Assembly: GCA_023266095.1 (NCBI GenBank) | Contig: JAHFRV010000021.1 | Coordinates: 1-51,782, forward strand | Reading direction: 5' to 3' | Origin: Gammaproteobacteria bacterium | GTDB lineage: Bacteria; Pseudomonadota; Gammaproteobacteria; DRLM01 | Length of the DNA stretch: 51,782 nucleotides | Shown: positions 1-8,401 of the stretch, in pieces | How the letters are laid out: every line of letters starts with the position of its first letter | Numbering within the stretch: the first letter of the stretch is position 1 | Notes under the pieces: model-generated | Database searches by the model: none | Told to the model about the DNA's origin: nothing | What the model saw: only the letters and a program-made list of their open reading frames with translations | Program-made: the position numbers and the translations under genes

Positions 1-102
1 CTCAAGCACTTGCGGTCGATCGCGACAAGGTATGACAAATTGAAGAGAAACTACCAGAGCATGGTCGCTCTAGCCTGCGGATTTCTATGGCTGCCCATGT
101 GA
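1..102 (+). pseudogene. IS5-type transposase, C-terminal end (cut by window edge)
   Basis: The first 33 codons read in frame to a TGA at 100-102. They contain the motif RSIATRYDKLKRNY, typical of the C-terminus of IS5-family DDE transposases, followed by a short hydrophobic end (VALACGFLWLPM). The rest lies left of the window, so it cannot be said whether the element is intact. The sequence after the stop (102-120) reads, in reverse complement, CTAGGGCCTGTTGACGTTT, which resembles the terminal inverted repeat of IS5/IS427-group elements and ends in CTAG, a common target for that group. Confidence 0.75.
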
Positions 103-120
103 AACGTCAACAGGCCCTAG
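103..120. repeat. Probable right terminal inverted repeat of the IS5-type element
   Basis: These bases directly follow the transposase stop codon. Their reverse complement begins CTAGGGCCTGTTGACG, like IS427-group ends. The left end is outside the window, so the inverted pairing and the target duplication cannot be checked. CTAG at 117-120 may be the target sequence. Confidence 0.5.
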
Positions 121-356
121 AGATGAGGTCAGTCATCATCCTAGTTATTCCTTAGCGATAAACCACCAGGTGTTGCTAGTGTATCTACTAGCTTTTAACT
201 TAGCGGACGGGATAACCCCTTACTTGAGTAAAAATTGAGGATATATGCCCAGAGGTCTATACACTTGAAATACGTGTATAAACGGCCTGTCCGCCTAGGC
301 AAAGGCGGAATTTCGAGGAAGCGGGAGTCTCAAGGACGCGGGGGCGGCCGAGGGGG
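121..356. other. Non-coding gap between the IS end and parE
   Basis: No gene is seen. The stretch is AT-richer than its surroundings up to about 290. It holds two small inverted repeats: TATACAC/GTGTATA with a 9-base spacer near 259-281, and CCGCC/GGCGG at 291-308. The second lies just past the parE stop and could be a weak transcript end, but it has no T run. The usual parE partner, parC, is not next to parE here. Confidence 0.5.
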
Positions 357-2243
357 CTAAAGCAAGGCGAGATTGCCTTTGTCCTCCAGCCAGACCCGGC
401 GGTCGGCGGCGCGGCGCTTGGCGAGCAACATATCCATCAAGGCATCGGTTTCGTCACTGGCCGCGACGGTGAGTTGCACCAAACGACGGGTATCGGGATC
501 GACGGTGGTCTCGCGTAATTGCAAAGGATTCATCTCACCCAGCCCCTTGAAGCGCTGCACGTTGATCTTGCCTTTCAATTTATCCGCCGCGATGCGGTCG
601 AGCACGCCGACCTTCTCGGCGTCGTCGAGGGCATAGAACACCTCTTTGCCCACGTCGATGCGATACAACGGCGGCATCGCGACGTAGACATGCCCCGCCG
701 TCACCAGCGCGCGGAAATGGCGCAGGAACAAGGCGCAGAGCAAGGTTGCGATATGCGCGCCGTCGGAATCGGCATCGGCGAGGATGCAGACCTTGCCGTA
801 GCGCAAACCTTGCAGATTATCGGAGCCGGGCTCGACGCCGACCGCCACCGAGATATCGTGCACCTCCTGCGAACCCAGCACCTCGCCGGAATCCACTTCC
901 CAGGTGTTGAGAATTTTTCCGCGCAGCGGCATCACGGCCTGGAAATCCCGGTTGCGCGCCTGCTTAGCCGAACCGCCGGCCGAATCGCCTTCCACCAAAA
1001 ATAATTCGGTGCGCGACAAATCCTGCGAGCTGCAATCCGCCAGCTTGCCCGGCAGGGCCGGACCGCTGGTGACTTTTTTACGCACGACTTTTTTATCCGC
1101 GCGTAACCGCGCCTGGGCGTTGTTGATCGCGTATAAGGCGATGCGCTCGCCGGCCTCGATGTGCTGATTGAGCCACAGGCTGAAAGCATCCTTCACCACG
1201 CCGGAAACGAAGGCCGCGCACTCGCGCGACGACAAACGATCCTTGGTCTGGCCGCTGAATTGCGGCTCCTGCATCTTTACCGACAACACATAACCGCAGC
1301 GCTCCCAGACATCCTCCGGCGCGAGCCGCACGCCGCGCGGCAACAGATTGCGGAATTCGCAAAACTCCCGCACCGCCTCGGTGAGGCCGGTGCGCAAACC
1401 GTTGACATGGGTGCCGCCCTGCGGGGTCGGGATCAGATTGACATAACTCTCGGCGACCAGTTCACCGCCCGCCGGCAGCCACACCACCGCCCATTCGGCG
1501 GCCTCGTGATTGCCTTCCATCACCCCGGTGAACGGCTCTTCCGGCAGCAGCTCGAAACCGTGCAGGGCGTCGAGCAGATAGTCCGTGAGGCCGTTCTGAT
1601 ACTGCCACTCTTCCCGTTCGCCGCTGGCCTCGTCAAAAAACGTCACCTGCAGGCCGGGACACAACACCGCCTTGGCGCGCAGGATGTGCTTGAGCTTGGG
1701 TACCAGAAATTTCGGCGTGTCGAAATATTTGGGCTCGGGCCAGAAACGCAGCGTGGTGCCGGTGTGGTTTTTACCGACCTGGCCCACCGCTTCCAGTTCG
1801 GAAACCTTCTCGCCATGGGCGAAGCTCATCCGGTATTCCTTGCCGCCGCGCCGCACCCACACCTGCAGCTGTTTCGATAGGGCATTGACCACCGACACGC
1901 CTACCCCGTGCAGACCGCCGGAGAAGCGGTAATTCTTGTTGGAGAATTTGCCGCCGGCGTGCAGCCGGGTGAGTATCACCTCCACCCCCGACACCTGCTC
2001 GCCGGGATGGACGTCCACCGGCATGCCGCGGCCGTCGTCCTTCACTTCCAGCGAACCGTCTTTATAGAGTATGACCTCGATGCGCCGAGCATGGCCGGCC
2101 ATCGCCTCGTCGACACTGTTGTCGATGACTTCCTGCGCAAGATGATTGGGACGGGTCGTGTCGGTGTACATGCCCGGACGCTTGCGCACCGGATCCAAGC
2201 CGGTGAGCACCTCGATGGCGGCAGCGTCATAATTATTGCTCAT
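357..2243 (-). CDS. parE: DNA topoisomerase IV subunit B (ParE)
   Basis: ATPase subunit of topoisomerase IV, which separates linked daughter chromosomes together with ParC. The protein of 628 residues has the full type IIA B-subunit layout. The N-terminal GHKL ATPase carries EVIDNSVDEA near residue 40, DDGRGMP near 70 and GLHGVGVSVVNALS near 110. The TOPRIM domain carries ELFLVEGDSAGGSAKQ and DADSDGAHIATLL. The length matches ParE (about 630) rather than GyrB (about 800). The second of two close ATGs (2241-2243) was chosen because AGAGG sits 6 bases upstream of it; the first ATG (2247-2249) touches that site. The gene is divergent from the kinase at 2456. parC is not adjacent: an IS end lies downstream. 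Confidence 0.95.
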   Translation of the reverse strand: MSNNYDAAAIEVLTGLDPVRKRPGMYTDTTRPNHLAQEVIDNSVDEAMAGHARRIEVILYKDGSLEVKDDGRGMPVDVHPGEQVSGVEVILTRLHAGGKFSNKNYRFSGGLHGVGVSVVNALSKQLQVWVRRGGKEYRMSFAHGEKVSELEAVGQVGKNHTGTTLRFWPEPKYFDTPKFLVPKLKHILRAKAVLCPGLQVTFFDEASGEREEWQYQNGLTDYLLDALHGFELLPEEPFTGVMEGNHEAAEWAVVWLPAGGELVAESYVNLIPTPQGGTHVNGLRTGLTEAVREFCEFRNLLPRGVRLAPEDVWERCGYVLSVKMQEPQFSGQTKDRLSSRECAAFVSGVVKDAFSLWLNQHIEAGERIALYAINNAQARLRADKKVVRKKVTSGPALPGKLADCSSQDLSRTELFLVEGDSAGGSAKQARNRDFQAVMPLRGKILNTWEVDSGEVLGSQEVHDISVAVGVEPGSDNLQGLRYGKVCILADADSDGAHIATLLCALFLRHFRALVTAGHVYVAMPPLYRIDVGKEVFYALDDAEKVGVLDRIAADKLKGKINVQRFKGLGEMNPLQLRETTVDPDTRRLVQLTVAASDETDALMDMLLAKRRAADRRVWLEDKGNLALL

Positions 2244-2264
2244 GGGCATCCTCTAAAAAACCGG

Positions 2265-2288
2265 CATCGGGTACTCGAAGTACCGATG
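2265..2288. promoter_or_regulatory. Inverted repeat in the parE/kinase divergent region
   Basis: CATCGG-G-TACT-CGA-AGTA-CCGATG forms an almost perfect 10-base-pair inverted repeat, 22 bases upstream of the parE start. It could be an operator or a hairpin in the parE leader. No known regulator consensus is recognised. Confidence 0.35.
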
Positions 2289-2455
2289 GCCATAATTGGC
2301 GGACTGGATGCTACACAGCCTACCGGGGCAAAACAAGTTGCCCGGATCGGGCTGAAAACAGGCGCGACACGCCGCGGGCCCCTGCCTTATGATACGAACT
2401 CTCACGCGTCTCGGCACTCCCACCCCGCTGCAACCGACATGCAATTGGAGAAACT

Positions 2456-3577
2456 ATGGCCGGCAACGATCTCACCCAACTGGCGATGCTCATCCAACGC
2501 GAGCGCGCGCCTTTGCTGTCACGCTGGCGGGAACAGGTGAGGCAACTCTCCTCGGCCCGCCAGCTCGACACGCCGACCCTCACCGATCACATTCCTAGGC
2601 TGATTGATGAATTGGTCGAGGCGCTTATTTCAAGGTCGGATAAAACCATCCCGGAGGCGGTCAACGAAGGCAGCCCGCCGGCCCATGGCATACAACGCGT
2701 ACAAGACGGCTTCGATATCACCGAGGTTGTAGCGGAATATAACATCCTGCGCGGCTGCATCCATGATCTTGCCGATGCCAACGGGTTAACCCTGCAAGGA
2801 CCTTCTTTCCATATTCTGAACCGCATCCTCGACACCGCCATCGGCCTGGCGGTACAAACTTACGCCACGCAACGTGCCTTGGAAATCCAACACCGCCAGG
2901 AGGCGTATCTGGCGTTCGTGGCGCACGACCTCCGCACGCCGCTCAACGCCATTTCCCTGGCCGCGCGTATTCTCGAACTGAGCCTGCCGGCGCAAGGCGC
3001 CAGCCCCGAAAGCGTCCAGATGTTGAAAACCTTGCGTCGCAACGTGCAACATCTCAACGGCTTGGTCGGCAAGATCATTCAGGAAAATACCGCGTCACTC
3101 ACTGAAATCGGCGACAAACTGGAACGGCGTCTATTGGATTTGTGGCCGCTGGTGGAGGCGCTGATCCACGACCTCCATCCGGTAGGCGGCAGCGCCAGTA
3201 CCCAGCTCATCAATAGAGTACCCGACGATTTGGTCGTGTACGCCGATGCCAGCCTGCTGCGGCGGATTTTTCAGAACTTGATCGCCAACGCCATTGATTA
3301 CACGCCGCGCGGTGAAGTGATCATCGGCGCCCGCGAACTGGCCGATTCGGGCATGATCGAATGTTGGGTGAGCGATAACGGCGCGGGCATCCCGGCCGAT
3401 CGTCTCGAAAAAATCTTCGACAAAATGGAGACCGACGCGCACAAGGAGGGCGGCGTGGGCCTGGGCCTCGCCATCGTCAAGACCTTCGTCGAGGCTCACC
3501 ATGGCAAGGTGAGCGTGGAGAGCCGGGAAGGCGCCGGCTCAACATTCCGTTTTACCCTGCCGGTAAACAAGTCCTGA
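2456..3577 (+). CDS. Soluble sensor histidine kinase with RsbRD-like N-terminal domain
   Basis: Cytoplasmic two-component kinase of 373 residues with no membrane segment. Residues 1 to about 145 look like the RsbRD N-terminal four-helix sensor domain (opening LTQLAMLIQRERAPLLSRW). A HisKA domain follows, with phospho-acceptor His157 in FVAHDLRTPLNAIS. The HATPase domain (about 250-373) has DNGAGIP and GGVGLGLAIVKTF. The ATG is preceded by TTGGAG at 6 bases. No response regulator follows directly; the next intact gene is another kinase with a receiver domain. The signal is unknown. Divergent from parE. Confidence 0.85.
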   Translation: MAGNDLTQLAMLIQRERAPLLSRWREQVRQLSSARQLDTPTLTDHIPRLIDELVEALISRSDKTIPEAVNEGSPPAHGIQRVQDGFDITEVVAEYNILRGCIHDLADANGLTLQGPSFHILNRILDTAIGLAVQTYATQRALEIQHRQEAYLAFVAHDLRTPLNAISLAARILELSLPAQGASPESVQMLKTLRRNVQHLNGLVGKIIQENTASLTEIGDKLERRLLDLWPLVEALIHDLHPVGGSASTQLINRVPDDLVVYADASLLRRIFQNLIANAIDYTPRGEVIIGARELADSGMIECWVSDNGAGIPADRLEKIFDKMETDAHKEGGVGLGLAIVKTFVEAHHGKVSVESREGAGSTFRFTLPVNKS

Positions 3578-3640
3578 GTGATTAGCCAGAGTTACGCGCC
3601 GGTGCGGGGATTTTTCCGCAACGGCTTTTGAGGACACAGC

Positions 3641-3778
3641 ATGATCGCGAACATCCACCCGGCGGGGCCCGCGGATGCGCATGACATCAGCGTCCTGGTC
3701 GGCGAACCGCTGCACGAAATCATGAATGCGGCCGGCGTCCAATCCTTCCATTTCAACCTCGACGCGGCCGCAAGTTGA
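3641..3778 (+). pseudogene. Truncated GNAT N-acetyltransferase (N-terminal remnant)
   Basis: A 45-codon reading frame starts with ATG after a weak GAGGAC site. It encodes IHPAGPADAHDISVLV, then GEPLHEIMNAAGVQSFHFN, which resembles the first strand and helix of GNAT acetyltransferases. It stops at 3776-3778, before any acetyl-CoA-binding motif. About 100 residues of the fold are missing, so the gene is probably decayed. The next 180 bases show no continuation in a clear frame, although a fragment ending AQKYGEQVKPYVGVSWR is readable just before 3960. Confidence 0.5.
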
Positions 3779-4125
3779 ATATCCTATTGTGAACGGCACA
3801 CATGCGGCAAGGTCGCGAATGCCGCCTCAGCAATAATCGAGTGTCCCCGCATGACGTATCATTCACATGTCTTGCATGTAATCTGATTATTATCCCAGCC
3901 TGGCGCAGAAATACGGCGAACAAGTGAAGCCGTATGTGGGGGTAAGCTGGCGATGAGACAATCAAAGTTCGTGAATAACAAGGAGGTGAAATTAGGCATT
4001 TGTTCGGTTCTGTCTATAATTAATTTTTATTCGCTTACGACGATGGCTATGACTATATTAATCAGGAGCGATAACAACTGAACGGTTCGGCGTGATCAGG
4101 AGCAGTCAGACAGCAGGAGTTACCC
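3779..4125 (+). other. Gene-free leader region before the receiver-GAF kinase
   Basis: No intact gene is seen. It contains decayed sequence up to about 3960 and an isolated, near-perfect Shine-Dalgarno sequence (AAGGAGGTGA, 3980-3989) with no convincing start codon after it. A sigma70-like -10 lies at 4015-4020. Three CAGGAG motifs occur at 4063, 4097 and 4114, the last serving as ribosome binding site for 4126. The repeated GGA motifs resemble CsrA/RsmA targets. Confidence 0.5.
3992..4020 (+). promoter_or_regulatory. Candidate sigma70 promoter for the receiver-GAF kinase
   Basis: A perfect -10 box TATAAT at 4015-4020 is preceded, with a 17-base spacer, by TTAGGC (3992-3997), a poor -35. Transcription would give a leader of about 100 bases carrying the three CAGGAG motifs. 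Confidence 0.45.
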
Positions 4126-5727
4126 ATGAGCAATCCTCCGCGCATTCTCTATCTGGAAGACGATCTCGACGAGGCTGAGCTTGTACGCAATGCCTTGAAA
4201 AAAAATGTGGTTGGTTCAACGATCAACATCGTTGACACCCGTCACAAATACCTCACGGCGATAGAAGGCGGTGAGATGGATATCATTTTGTCCGACAGTC
4301 AGGTGCCAGGTTTCGACGGTTTATCCGCCTTCAAGATCGCACGCGAACAATGTCCGGATATTCCCTTTATTTTTGTGTCTGGATACCTCGATCCAGCCGG
4401 CATCAAAGAACTCGAGGCGGCGGGCGCCACTACTTACGTGTCGAAGGCCCAGTTGCCGGAACTGGTGGCTGCCGTGCAAAACGCTTTGGCGAAAAATCAC
4501 AAAACGACCTCGACTTACCCAATCTCGTATACCTCCTCGGGAACGGCGCCTTTGATCACCGCGATCCAAGCGCTTTCCTTGGCACATACGCTAGAAGAGG
4601 TGATGTCCATCGTACGCACCGCCGCTCGCGAACTCACCGGTGCCGACGGCGCCACCTTGGTGTTGCGCGAAGGTGAACAATGCTACTACGCGGAAGAAAA
4701 CGCCATCGGCCCGCTGTGGAAGGGACGGCGTTTTCCCATTCATACCTGCATCAGCGGCTGGGTGATGCTGAACGGCCAAGCGGCGGTGATCGAAGACGTC
4801 TATAGCGATGCGCGGATTCCGGTGGATGCCTATCGTCCCACTTTCGTCAAAAGCCTGGCCATGATTCCCATCCGGCCAGTGGCGCCGATCGGCGCCATCG
4901 GCAACTACTGGGCGGATCATCACCGCGCGACATCGGAAGAACTCAACCTGTTACAAGCCTTGGCTAACAGCACATCCATCGCGCTGGAAAATATCCGGCT
5001 GTATTCGGAACTCGAACAGCGCGTAAGCGAGCGGACCGCCCAGCTGGAGGCGACCAATAAGGAACTGGAAGCCTTCGCCTTCGCCGTGTTCCACGACCTA
5101 AGGGCACCGCTGAGGCATATGCAGGGTTTCAGCAACCTCCTGCTCGAAGATTACGCCGACCCACTGGGCGAGGAAGGCCAGGAATACCTGCAACGCCTGA
5201 AGCGTTCGGTGCACCATATGGAGCAGTTCATCGAGGACTTGCTGACCTTGTCGCGGCTAAGCCATGTGCCGGTACGCCGCGAGCAGGTGAACCTCAGCCT
5301 CATCGCCCGCGAAATCATTGCCGAATTGCGCTCGCTGCCGCCGCAACGCCATCTCGACTTCGTGCTCGCCGAAGAACTTTTCATCTCGGGCGATCCCGGC
5401 CTGATGCACGCCCTGCTGCAAAACCTGTTATCAAACGCCTGGAAGTTCACCTCGAAACGCGAGCATGCGAAGATCGAATTCGGCCGCGCCGAGGATCCCA
5501 ACGAGGGAACGTACTACTATCTGCGCGACAACGGCATGGGATTCGACATGGCCTATGCCGGCAAACTCTTCACACCGTTCCAGCGCCTGCACTCCAGCGC
5601 CGAAATGCCCGGCACCGGCGTCGGGCTGGCCATCGTACAGCGCATCATACACAAACACGGCGGCCGGATTTGGGCGGAAGCCAACCCGGATAGAGGCGCC
5701 TGTTTTTATTTCACCCTGGCGAAATAA
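4126..5727 (+). CDS. Receiver-GAF-histidine kinase hybrid sensor
   Basis: Cytoplasmic signalling protein of 533 residues. The N-terminal receiver (1-120) keeps the acidic pair in LEDDLDE, the phosphorylatable Asp57 in IILSDSQVPG and Lys107 in YVSKAQ. A GAF domain follows at roughly 150-300. A short coiled coil (ERTAQLEATNKELEAF) leads into a HisKA domain with His near 322 (AFAVFHDLRAPLRHMQGF), the phytochrome-like kinase type. The HATPase domain has LRDNGMGFDM and GTGVGLAIVQRIIHKHGG. A receiver in front of a kinase suggests it is switched by another kinase, possibly the RsbRD-type one upstream; that link is inference. CAGGAG sits 6 bases before the ATG. No output regulator is adjacent. Confidence 0.88.
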   Translation: MSNPPRILYLEDDLDEAELVRNALKKNVVGSTINIVDTRHKYLTAIEGGEMDIILSDSQVPGFDGLSAFKIAREQCPDIPFIFVSGYLDPAGIKELEAAGATTYVSKAQLPELVAAVQNALAKNHKTTSTYPISYTSSGTAPLITAIQALSLAHTLEEVMSIVRTAARELTGADGATLVLREGEQCYYAEENAIGPLWKGRRFPIHTCISGWVMLNGQAAVIEDVYSDARIPVDAYRPTFVKSLAMIPIRPVAPIGAIGNYWADHHRATSEELNLLQALANSTSIALENIRLYSELEQRVSERTAQLEATNKELEAFAFAVFHDLRAPLRHMQGFSNLLLEDYADPLGEEGQEYLQRLKRSVHHMEQFIEDLLTLSRLSHVPVRREQVNLSLIAREIIAELRSLPPQRHLDFVLAEELFISGDPGLMHALLQNLLSNAWKFTSKREHAKIEFGRAEDPNEGTYYYLRDNGMGFDMAYAGKLFTPFQRLHSSAEMPGTGVGLAIVQRIIHKHGGRIWAEANPDRGACFYFTLAK

Positions 5728-5894
5728 TTTTTCACGCATGCCTCGTCACCGCGGCGACGATTAGGACTGACCGTGTTTATGTCATTGTATGTATAAAATT
5801 AAGCCGCGCCGCGTCCTTCGCCTTCACCAACCATGACGACGTGCCTACAGTTTGACGGCAAGTCCCCCTGCTTTACCACAACCCAAAAAGCGGA

Positions 5895-6479
5895 TCAGTC
5901 CAAATCCTTCACCAAGGCGGCGCGGGTTGTCTCCCGCAAAGATCCGATGGAGTAACGATAGGCGGGAAGATCGATGCCGACGCCCAGCGCGGCGCCCTCT
6001 TTGGCGGCGGCGATCATCGGTGGCGTCAACTCAAAACGCAGAAAATGCACGGCGGAGGTCTTCTTGTCGGTCGTGCGTTCCATATCCTCATCGGCGATCG
6101 CGAATACCGGCGGGAAACTGTCCACCCGCAGCCACACCCGGTGCTCGATACCGACCAGGCGCTCCAGGGCGACGCGTCGTTCTTCGGCATCTTCATATTC
6201 CACCATGAAGGTGGCTTTCCAGTTGGTGCCGTCAGGAATCAGCGGATTGTAAACGGCCAGTTCATCGTTGATACCTTCGGCCTCGAAGACGCGTTCGATA
6301 CGCAGCATCTCCTGGATTTGATAGTGGATGGTGAGCCTGTCCTCGAAGTTGAGCGTGACATGTTCACCGAGTTGCACGCGGCGGTTTTTCTTGTGGGCGA
6401 TGACCTTCTCGCGAAAGGCGGCGCGCTGGGCGGAATACGCCTCTAATGTGAACAGGTCTGCACAACTCAGTTTTTTCAT
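5895..6479 (-). CDS. DUF3501 family protein
   Basis: A 194-residue soluble protein. The opening MKKLSCADLFTLEAYSAQR and the blocks AHKKNRRVQLGEHVTLNFED, NPLIPDGTNWKATFMVEY and TSAVHFLRFEL match DUF3501, a family of unknown function usually encoded with rubrerythrin and a GlpC/HdrB-like Fe-S protein. Exactly that trio is present here, 12 bases downstream of the Fe-S gene and on the same strand. A start at 6479 is chosen because GAGGTGGATA precedes the ATG and the family begins there; an upstream extension overlaps the previous gene. A role in peroxide defence is inferred from context only. Confidence 0.85.
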   Translation of the reverse strand: MKKLSCADLFTLEAYSAQRAAFREKVIAHKKNRRVQLGEHVTLNFEDRLTIHYQIQEMLRIERVFEAEGINDELAVYNPLIPDGTNWKATFMVEYEDAEERRVALERLVGIEHRVWLRVDSFPPVFAIADEDMERTTDKKTSAVHFLRFELTPPMIAAAKEGAALGVGIDLPAYRYSIGSLRETTRAALVKDLD

Positions 6480-6490
6480 TATCCACCTCG

Positions 6491-7837
6491 TCAAATACCA
6501 TAGGCCAGCCGCAGCAAACTCATGGGATGGGTCGGCGCGCTGCCGTCGTCCAGGCCGTTTTCTATTTGATGGCCGGCCATGGCGCAATCACTGCTGTAAT
6601 GATCGGCCTGGGCCTTATTCACGCGGCTGACCACCGGCTTGCCGATCTTCATCGAGGCCTCGTGAAATTCGCTCTTGACCGCGTAAGTGCCGTTGTGGCC
6701 CGAGCAACGTTCGATGGCCTCCACTTGGGTGTCTTGCACCAAACTCAAAATGTCGCGGGTCTTGAGGCCGATGTTCTGTACCCGCAAGTGGCAAGCCACG
6801 TGATAAGCGACTTTGCCCAGCCCGGTTTTGAAACGGGTGTCGAACTTGCCCGCCTTGTGGCGCAACGCCAGATATTCGAAAGGGTCGAAGATCGCGGCGC
6901 GTACTTTGGCCACCGCCGTATCGTCGGGAAACATCAGCGGCAACTCCTGTTTGAACATCAACACGCAGGACGGCACCGGCGCGACGATGTCGTAACCCTC
7001 CTCCACCAGGGCAGCGAGCAGGGGAATATTGTGGGCCTTGGCGGCGGCCACCGATTTTAAATCGCCCAGTTCCAATTTAGGCATACCGCAGCAGCGGCTA
7101 TTATCGACCAGGCGCACGGGGATGGCGTTGTGCTCGAACACCGCCAGCAAATCCTCGCCGAGTTGCGGTTCGTTGTAATTGCCGTAGCAGGTGCCGAACA
7201 AGGCCACCTTGCCCCGGGTACCTTCGGTGGGTTGCGGCGCAAGATCGGGCCGGGTGTGGCCGGCGAGGCGTTTGGTGAGGGTGCGGCTGTGGTATTCGGG
7301 CAGAATGGCATCGGGATGCACGCCCAGCACCTTGTCGAGCAGTTTCCGCGCGGATTGAATTTTATTGGCTGCGTTGACCATCTCCACCACCACCGGAATA
7401 CTCGCCAGCTTGCCCACTTTATCTGTGGAGGTGAACAGTTTGTCGCGCGGCTTCACCTCACCTTTGGCGAATTTCACCGCCTTGGCACGCAGCATCAGAT
7501 GCGGATAGTCCACGTTCCACGGATGGGGCGGCACGTAGGGACACTTGGTCATATAACACATATCGCAGAGATAACACTGATCGACCACATCCCAATACAC
7601 GGGCTTGGCCACGCCGTCCAATTCCTGAGTCTCGGAATTGTCGATGGCCTCGAATAACGTGGGAAAGGCATTGCATAAACTGAAGCAACGGCGGCAACCG
7701 TGGCAGATGTCGTAGACCCGCTCCAATTCCTTTAACAGGAGACTCTCGTCATAGAATTGCGGATTGCGCCAATCGAGCGGGTGGCGGGTCGGCGCCTCGA
7801 GACTGCCTTCCCTCGGAGCGGTCGTCGCGTCGGTCAT
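6491..7837 (-). CDS. GlpC/HdrB-like (Fe-S)-binding oxidoreductase
   Basis: A 448-residue iron-sulfur protein. The N-terminal ferredoxin-like part carries two cysteine clusters: Cys45/48/51/55 in CHGCRRCFSLC, and Cys88/91/94/99 in CYLCDMCYMTKC. These suggest two [4Fe-4S] centres. The C-terminal half has two CCG-type cysteine-rich domains (NSRCCGMPKLELGD; then AYHVACHLR with ERCSGHNG), the fold that binds a further cluster in GlpC and heterodisulfide reductase subunit B. It lies between rubrerythrin and DUF3501. A likely role is to pass electrons to rubrerythrin; this is inferred from the conserved gene neighbourhood. GGGAAG precedes the ATG. Confidence 0.85.
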   Translation of the reverse strand: MTDATTAPREGSLEAPTRHPLDWRNPQFYDESLLLKELERVYDICHGCRRCFSLCNAFPTLFEAIDNSETQELDGVAKPVYWDVVDQCYLCDMCYMTKCPYVPPHPWNVDYPHLMLRAKAVKFAKGEVKPRDKLFTSTDKVGKLASIPVVVEMVNAANKIQSARKLLDKVLGVHPDAILPEYHSRTLTKRLAGHTRPDLAPQPTEGTRGKVALFGTCYGNYNEPQLGEDLLAVFEHNAIPVRLVDNSRCCGMPKLELGDLKSVAAAKAHNIPLLAALVEEGYDIVAPVPSCVLMFKQELPLMFPDDTAVAKVRAAIFDPFEYLALRHKAGKFDTRFKTGLGKVAYHVACHLRVQNIGLKTRDILSLVQDTQVEAIERCSGHNGTYAVKSEFHEASMKIGKPVVSRVNKAQADHYSSDCAMAGHQIENGLDDGSAPTHPMSLLRLAYGI

Positions 7838-7916
7838 ACTCTTCCCTTACGACTCAAAGCCAGAAAAAAATCGCGCTGGGGACGCGTATCCCCAGCGCCG
7901 CTATTTGCACGCATTT

Positions 7917-8336
7917 CTAAGTGCCGAGTGTATCCAACGCTTTTTGGAAACGGTTGGCGTGAGAGCGTTCGGCCTTGGCCAGGGTCTCGAACCAATCAGC
8001 GATCTCGTCGAAACCTTCTTGGCGGGCGGTCTTGGCCATACCGGGGTACATGTCGGTGTATTCGTGAGTTTCACCGGCGATGGCCGCTTTGAGGTTCAGA
8101 CCGGTACCGCCGATGGGCAAGCCGGTAGCGGGATCGCCCACCTCTTCCAGATATTCCAAATGTCCGTGGGCATGTCCGGTCTCACCTTCCGCCGTGGAAC
8201 GGAACACCGCCGCCACGTCATTATAACCTTCCACGTCGGCCTTGGATGCAAAATACAGATAACGGCGATTGGCCTGCGATTCACCGGCGAAGGCCGCCTT
8301 GAGATTCTCTTCGGTCTTACTGTTTTTGAGCGCCAT
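7917..8336 (-). CDS. Rubrerythrin (no rubredoxin domain)
   Basis: A 139-residue non-haem diiron peroxidase that reduces hydrogen peroxide. The ferritin-like four-helix fold shows paired metal motifs: [28 protein letters not shown] and AERSHANRF supply the Glu and His ligands. The C-terminal rubredoxin domain of classical rubrerythrins (about 190 residues) is absent, so an outside electron donor is needed; the adjacent Fe-S protein is a good candidate. The start at 8336 has GGAGGAAG 5 bases upstream, and a longer reading frame to 8456 runs through the promoter. First gene of the trio, preceded by a promoter and a PerR-like inverted repeat. Confidence 0.92.
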   Translation of the reverse strand: MALKNSKTEENLKAAFAGESQANRRYLYFASKADVEGYNDVAAVFRSTAEGETGHAHGHLEYLEEVGDPATGLPIGGTGLNLKAAIAGETHEYTDMYPGMAKTARQEGFDEIADWFETLAKAERSHANRFQKALDTLGT

Positions 8337-8379
8337 GTTACTTCCTCCATTTTTGACATGTATCCAAATCCCGCCACCA

Positions 8380-8395
8380 GTGCGAGATCTCGCAC
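8380..8395. promoter_or_regulatory. 16-bp perfect palindrome in the rubrerythrin leader
   Basis: GTGCGAGATCTCGCAC is a perfect 16-base palindrome about 45 bases upstream of the rubrerythrin start and just downstream of the PerR-like box. It could bind a dimeric regulator, or fold in the mRNA as a 6-base-pair stem with a GATC loop. No named consensus is recognised. Confidence 0.55.
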
Positions 8396-8401
8396 TAAAC
8401 T

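Noticed and set aside
5744-5759. Near-palindrome CGTCACCGCGGCGACG between the kinase and DUF3501 as a terminator
   Set aside because: It makes only a short imperfect stem and has no T tract; it may be chance in GC-rich DNA.
6480-6587. N-terminal extension of DUF3501 from 6587
   Set aside because: The extra 36 residues overlap the end of the Fe-S gene, are Arg/Pro-rich, and the internal ATG at 6479 has a strong ribosome site.
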